In this document: positions 61,901 to 64,000 of the stretch, one piece after another
Layout: every line of letters begins with the position of its first letter
How positions within the stretch are numbered: the first letter of the stretch is position 1
Assembly (NCBI GenBank): GCA_027186245.1
Contig: CP114481.1
Coordinates: 45,105,501-45,169,500, forward strand
Reading direction: 5' to 3'
Length of the DNA stretch: 64,000 bases
DNA from: Coriaria nepalensis
Lineage: Eukaryota > Streptophyta > Magnoliopsida > Cucurbitales > Coriariaceae
Translations under genes and position numbers: made by a program
Notes under the pieces: generated by a model
What the model was told of the DNA's origin: nothing
The model's database searches: none
Seen by the model: only the letters and a program-made list of their open reading frames with translations

Positions 61901-64000
61901 TTTGAATGAGTCATTTCAAGTAAATAACTTATTCGAAAGCAATTCGACCGAATTCTATTTTTGCACTACAAACACAAGTTTTGTGCATAACTTGCAAATG
62001 ATCAATGCAATGAAAGTGTGCATTCGTTTAACCTTAAAATCCTTTGAATGAGTCATTTCAAGTCAATATCTTATTTCAAAGCAAGTCGAACCAATTCTAT
62101 TTTTACACTCCAAACACAAGTTTTGTTCATAACTTGCAAATGATCAATGCAAGGAAAGTGTGCATTCGTTTAACCTTCAAATCATTTGAATGAGTCATTT
62201 CAAATAAATAACTTAGTCCAAAGCAATTCGAATGAATTCTATTTTTGCACTACAAACACAAGTTTTGTGCATAACTTGCAAATGATCAATGCAAGAAAAG
62301 TGTGCATTCGTCTAATTGTAAAATCATTTCAATGAGTCATTTCAAGTCAATATCTTATTTCAAAGCAAGTCGAACGAATTCTATTTTGGCACTCCAAACA
62401 CAAGTTTTGTGCATAACTTGCAAATGATCAGTGCAAAGAAAGTGTGCATTAGTTTAACCTTAAAATCATTCCAGTCAGTCATTTTAAGTCAATAACTTAT
62501 TTCAAACCAAGTCGAACGAATTCTATTTTGGCACTCCAAACACAAGTTTTGTGCATAACTTGCACATGATCAGTGCAAGGAAAGTGTGCATTCGTTTAAC
62601 CTTAAAATCATTTGAATGAGTCATTTCAAGTCAATATCTTATTTCAAAGCAAGTCGAACCAATTCTATTTTTGCACTCCAAACACAAGTTTTGTGCATAA
62701 CTTGCAAATGACCAATGCAACGAAAGTGTGCATTCATTTAACCTTAAAATCATTTGAATGAGTCATTTCAAGTAAATAACTTATTCCAAAGCAATTCGAT
62801 CGAATTCTATTTTTGCACTACAAACACAAGTTTTGTGCATAACTTGCAAATGATCAATGCAATGAAAGTGTGCATTCGTTTAACCTTAAAATCATTTGAA
62901 TGAGTCATTTCAAGTAAATAACTTATTCGAAAGCAATTCGACCGAATTCTATTTTTGCACTACAAACACAAGTTTTGTGCATAACTTGCAAATGATCAAT
63001 GCAATGAAAGTGTGCATTCGTTTAACCTTATAATCATTTCAATGAGTCATTTCAAGTCCATATCTTATTTCAAAGAAAGTCGAACCAATTCTATTTTTGC
63101 ACTCCAAACACAAGTTTTGTGCATAATTTGCAAATGATCAATGCAATGAAAGTGTGCATTCGTTTAACCTTAAAATCATTTCGATGAGTCATTTCAAGTC
63201 AATATCGTATTTCGAAGTAAGTCGTACGAATTCTATTTTCGCACTTCAAACACAAGTTTTGTGCATAACTTGGAAATGATCAATGCCAGGAATGTGTGCA
63301 TTAGTTTAGCATTAAAATCATTTCAATGAGTCATTTCAAGTCAATATCTTATTTCAAAGCAAGTCGATCGAATTCTATTTTCGCACTCTAAACCCAAGTT
63401 TTGTGCATAACTTGGAAATGATCAATGCCAGGAATGTGTGCATTCGTTTAACCTTAAAATCATTTGAATGAGTCATTTCAAGTAAATAACTTATTCCAAA
63501 GCAATTCGAACGAATCCTATTTTTGCACTACAAACACAAGTTTTGTGCATAACTTGCAAATGATCAATGCAATGAAAGTGTGCATTCGTTTAACCTTAAA
63601 ATCATTTGAATGAGTCATTTCAAGTAAATAACTTATTCCAAAGCAATTCGAACGAATTCTATTTTCGCACTTCAAACACAAGTTTTGCGCATAACTTGGA
63701 AATGATCAATGCCAAGAATGTGTGCATTAGTTTAACCTTAAAATCATTTCAATGTGTCATTTCAAGTCAATATCTTATTTCAAACCAAGTCGAACGAATT
63801 CTATTTTGGCACTCCAAACACAAGTTTTGTGCATGACTTGCACATGATCAGTGCAAGGAAAGTGTGCATTCGTTTAACCTTAAAATAATTTGAATGAGTC
63901 ATTTCAAGTAAATAACTTATTCCAAAGCAATTCGAACGAATTCTATTTTTGCACTACAAACACAAATTTTGCGCAAAACTGGCAAATGATCAATGCAATG
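58943..64000 (+). repeat. 15-mer higher-order repeat, 2.4 copies, continues off window
   Basis: Copies are 58943-61072, 61073-63202 and a partial 63203-64000, with a period of 2130 bp (15 x 142). Copies 2 and 3 share changes absent from copy 1: GCATGACTTGC (61703/63833 versus GCATAACTTGC near 59573), AAAATAATTTG (61753/63883 versus AAAATCATTTG) and GCGCAAAACTGG (61842/63972 versus GCGCATAACTGG). Copy 1 alone has AAAAAACTTATTCC near 59224 and AATGGGTC near 59634. The two right-hand copies look identical over the overlap. The unit contains the 430-bp stretch also found at 7.7 kb. Confidence 0.94.

Larger units (their letters stand above)
1..64000 (+). repeat. 142-bp satellite array filling the window
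   Basis: About 450 head-to-tail copies of a 142-bp monomer occupy every base of the window; the array continues beyond both ends. I set the monomer start at TATCTTATTT, which begins at base 1, 143, 285 and so on. The register is kept to the end with a net shift of +12 bp. One monomer counts 46 G+C of 142, so about 68% A+T. The best conserved stretches are about 54-80 (TTTTGTGCATAACTTG, then ATGATCA) and 101-140 (TTTAACCTTAAAATC, GAGTCATTTCAAGT). Bases 5-46 and 83-91 vary most. No inversion, transposon, microsatellite expansion or unique sequence was seen, and no stretch has gene-like coding structure. A centromeric or heterochromatic satellite is the natural reading from architecture; the function itself is inferred. 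Confidence 0.98.

Noticed and set aside
1..64000. CRISPR-like regular repeats
   Set aside because: Units abut directly and the whole 142 bp is conserved; there are no unique spacers, no leader and no cas genes.
1..64000. Whole window as an artificial or simulated sequence
   Set aside because: Nested duplications with inherited private variants, rare private indels and chimeric units form a coherent natural history of unequal exchange.

Overview
The whole 64 kb window is one uninterrupted tandem array of a 142-bp, AT-rich (about 68% A+T by count of one monomer) satellite. All copies are head-to-tail in the same orientation. I see no gene, RNA gene, transposon, promoter or any single-copy sequence. 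About 450 monomers fit in the window. I checked the monomer register at points along the sequence: base 1 starts a monomer, and the phase drifts by only +12 bp by 63 kb. Six small indels that I could locate individually account for all of that drift.

Organism: an array of this kind (monomer near nucleosomal length, local higher-order repeats or HORs, no interruptions) is typical of a eukaryotic centromere or pericentromere, or a heterochromatic block, in plants, animals or some protists. I do not recognise this monomer as a named satellite and cannot give a taxon. Centromere identity is inference.

Monomer classes: copies fall into at least seven recurring types that differ at linked positions, mostly in bases 5-46 and 68-100. 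I call them G (TTTTGGCACTCC), E (TTTTCGCACTTC with CTTGGAAATG), T (GTCGATCG with CACTCTAAAC), N (TTATTCC, GCAATTCG, TTGCACTAC), C (GTCGAACCAATTC), A (ACAGAACTTTTGTGCATAGC) and P (ATTCCAATCAGTC ending). The right end of the unit, about 116-142, is tightly linked to the class of the next monomer.

Layout: no single HOR spans the window. It is a mosaic of local segmental tandem duplications, each a whole number of monomers: 17-mer (1-4.9 kb); nested 11-mer and 39-mer (6.5-18.5 kb); 8-mer (19.7-22.0); 9-mer (22.9-24.9); 5-mer then 7-mer (25.8-29.2); single monomer (30.2); 3-mer (33.2-34.1); dimer (35.2-35.9); 14-mer with a mobile 3-monomer block (36.2-40.2); interleaved 23-mer and 17-mer (42.6-47.3); 29-mer (47.0-55.2); 22-mer relationship (55.8-59.9); and 15-mer (58.9 to the window end). 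The least diverged repeats are the 29-mer and the 15-mer on the right, so the right third looks most recently expanded. The left 31 kb is richer in E, G, T and A types, and the right in N and C types.

The most unusual signal is a block of about 430 bp at 7.70-8.13 kb. By eye it is identical to sequence in the 15-mer HOR some 52 kb away, and it is set inside unrelated left-hand HOR units. That points to long-range sequence transfer within the array, or to an assembly artefact that should be excluded.
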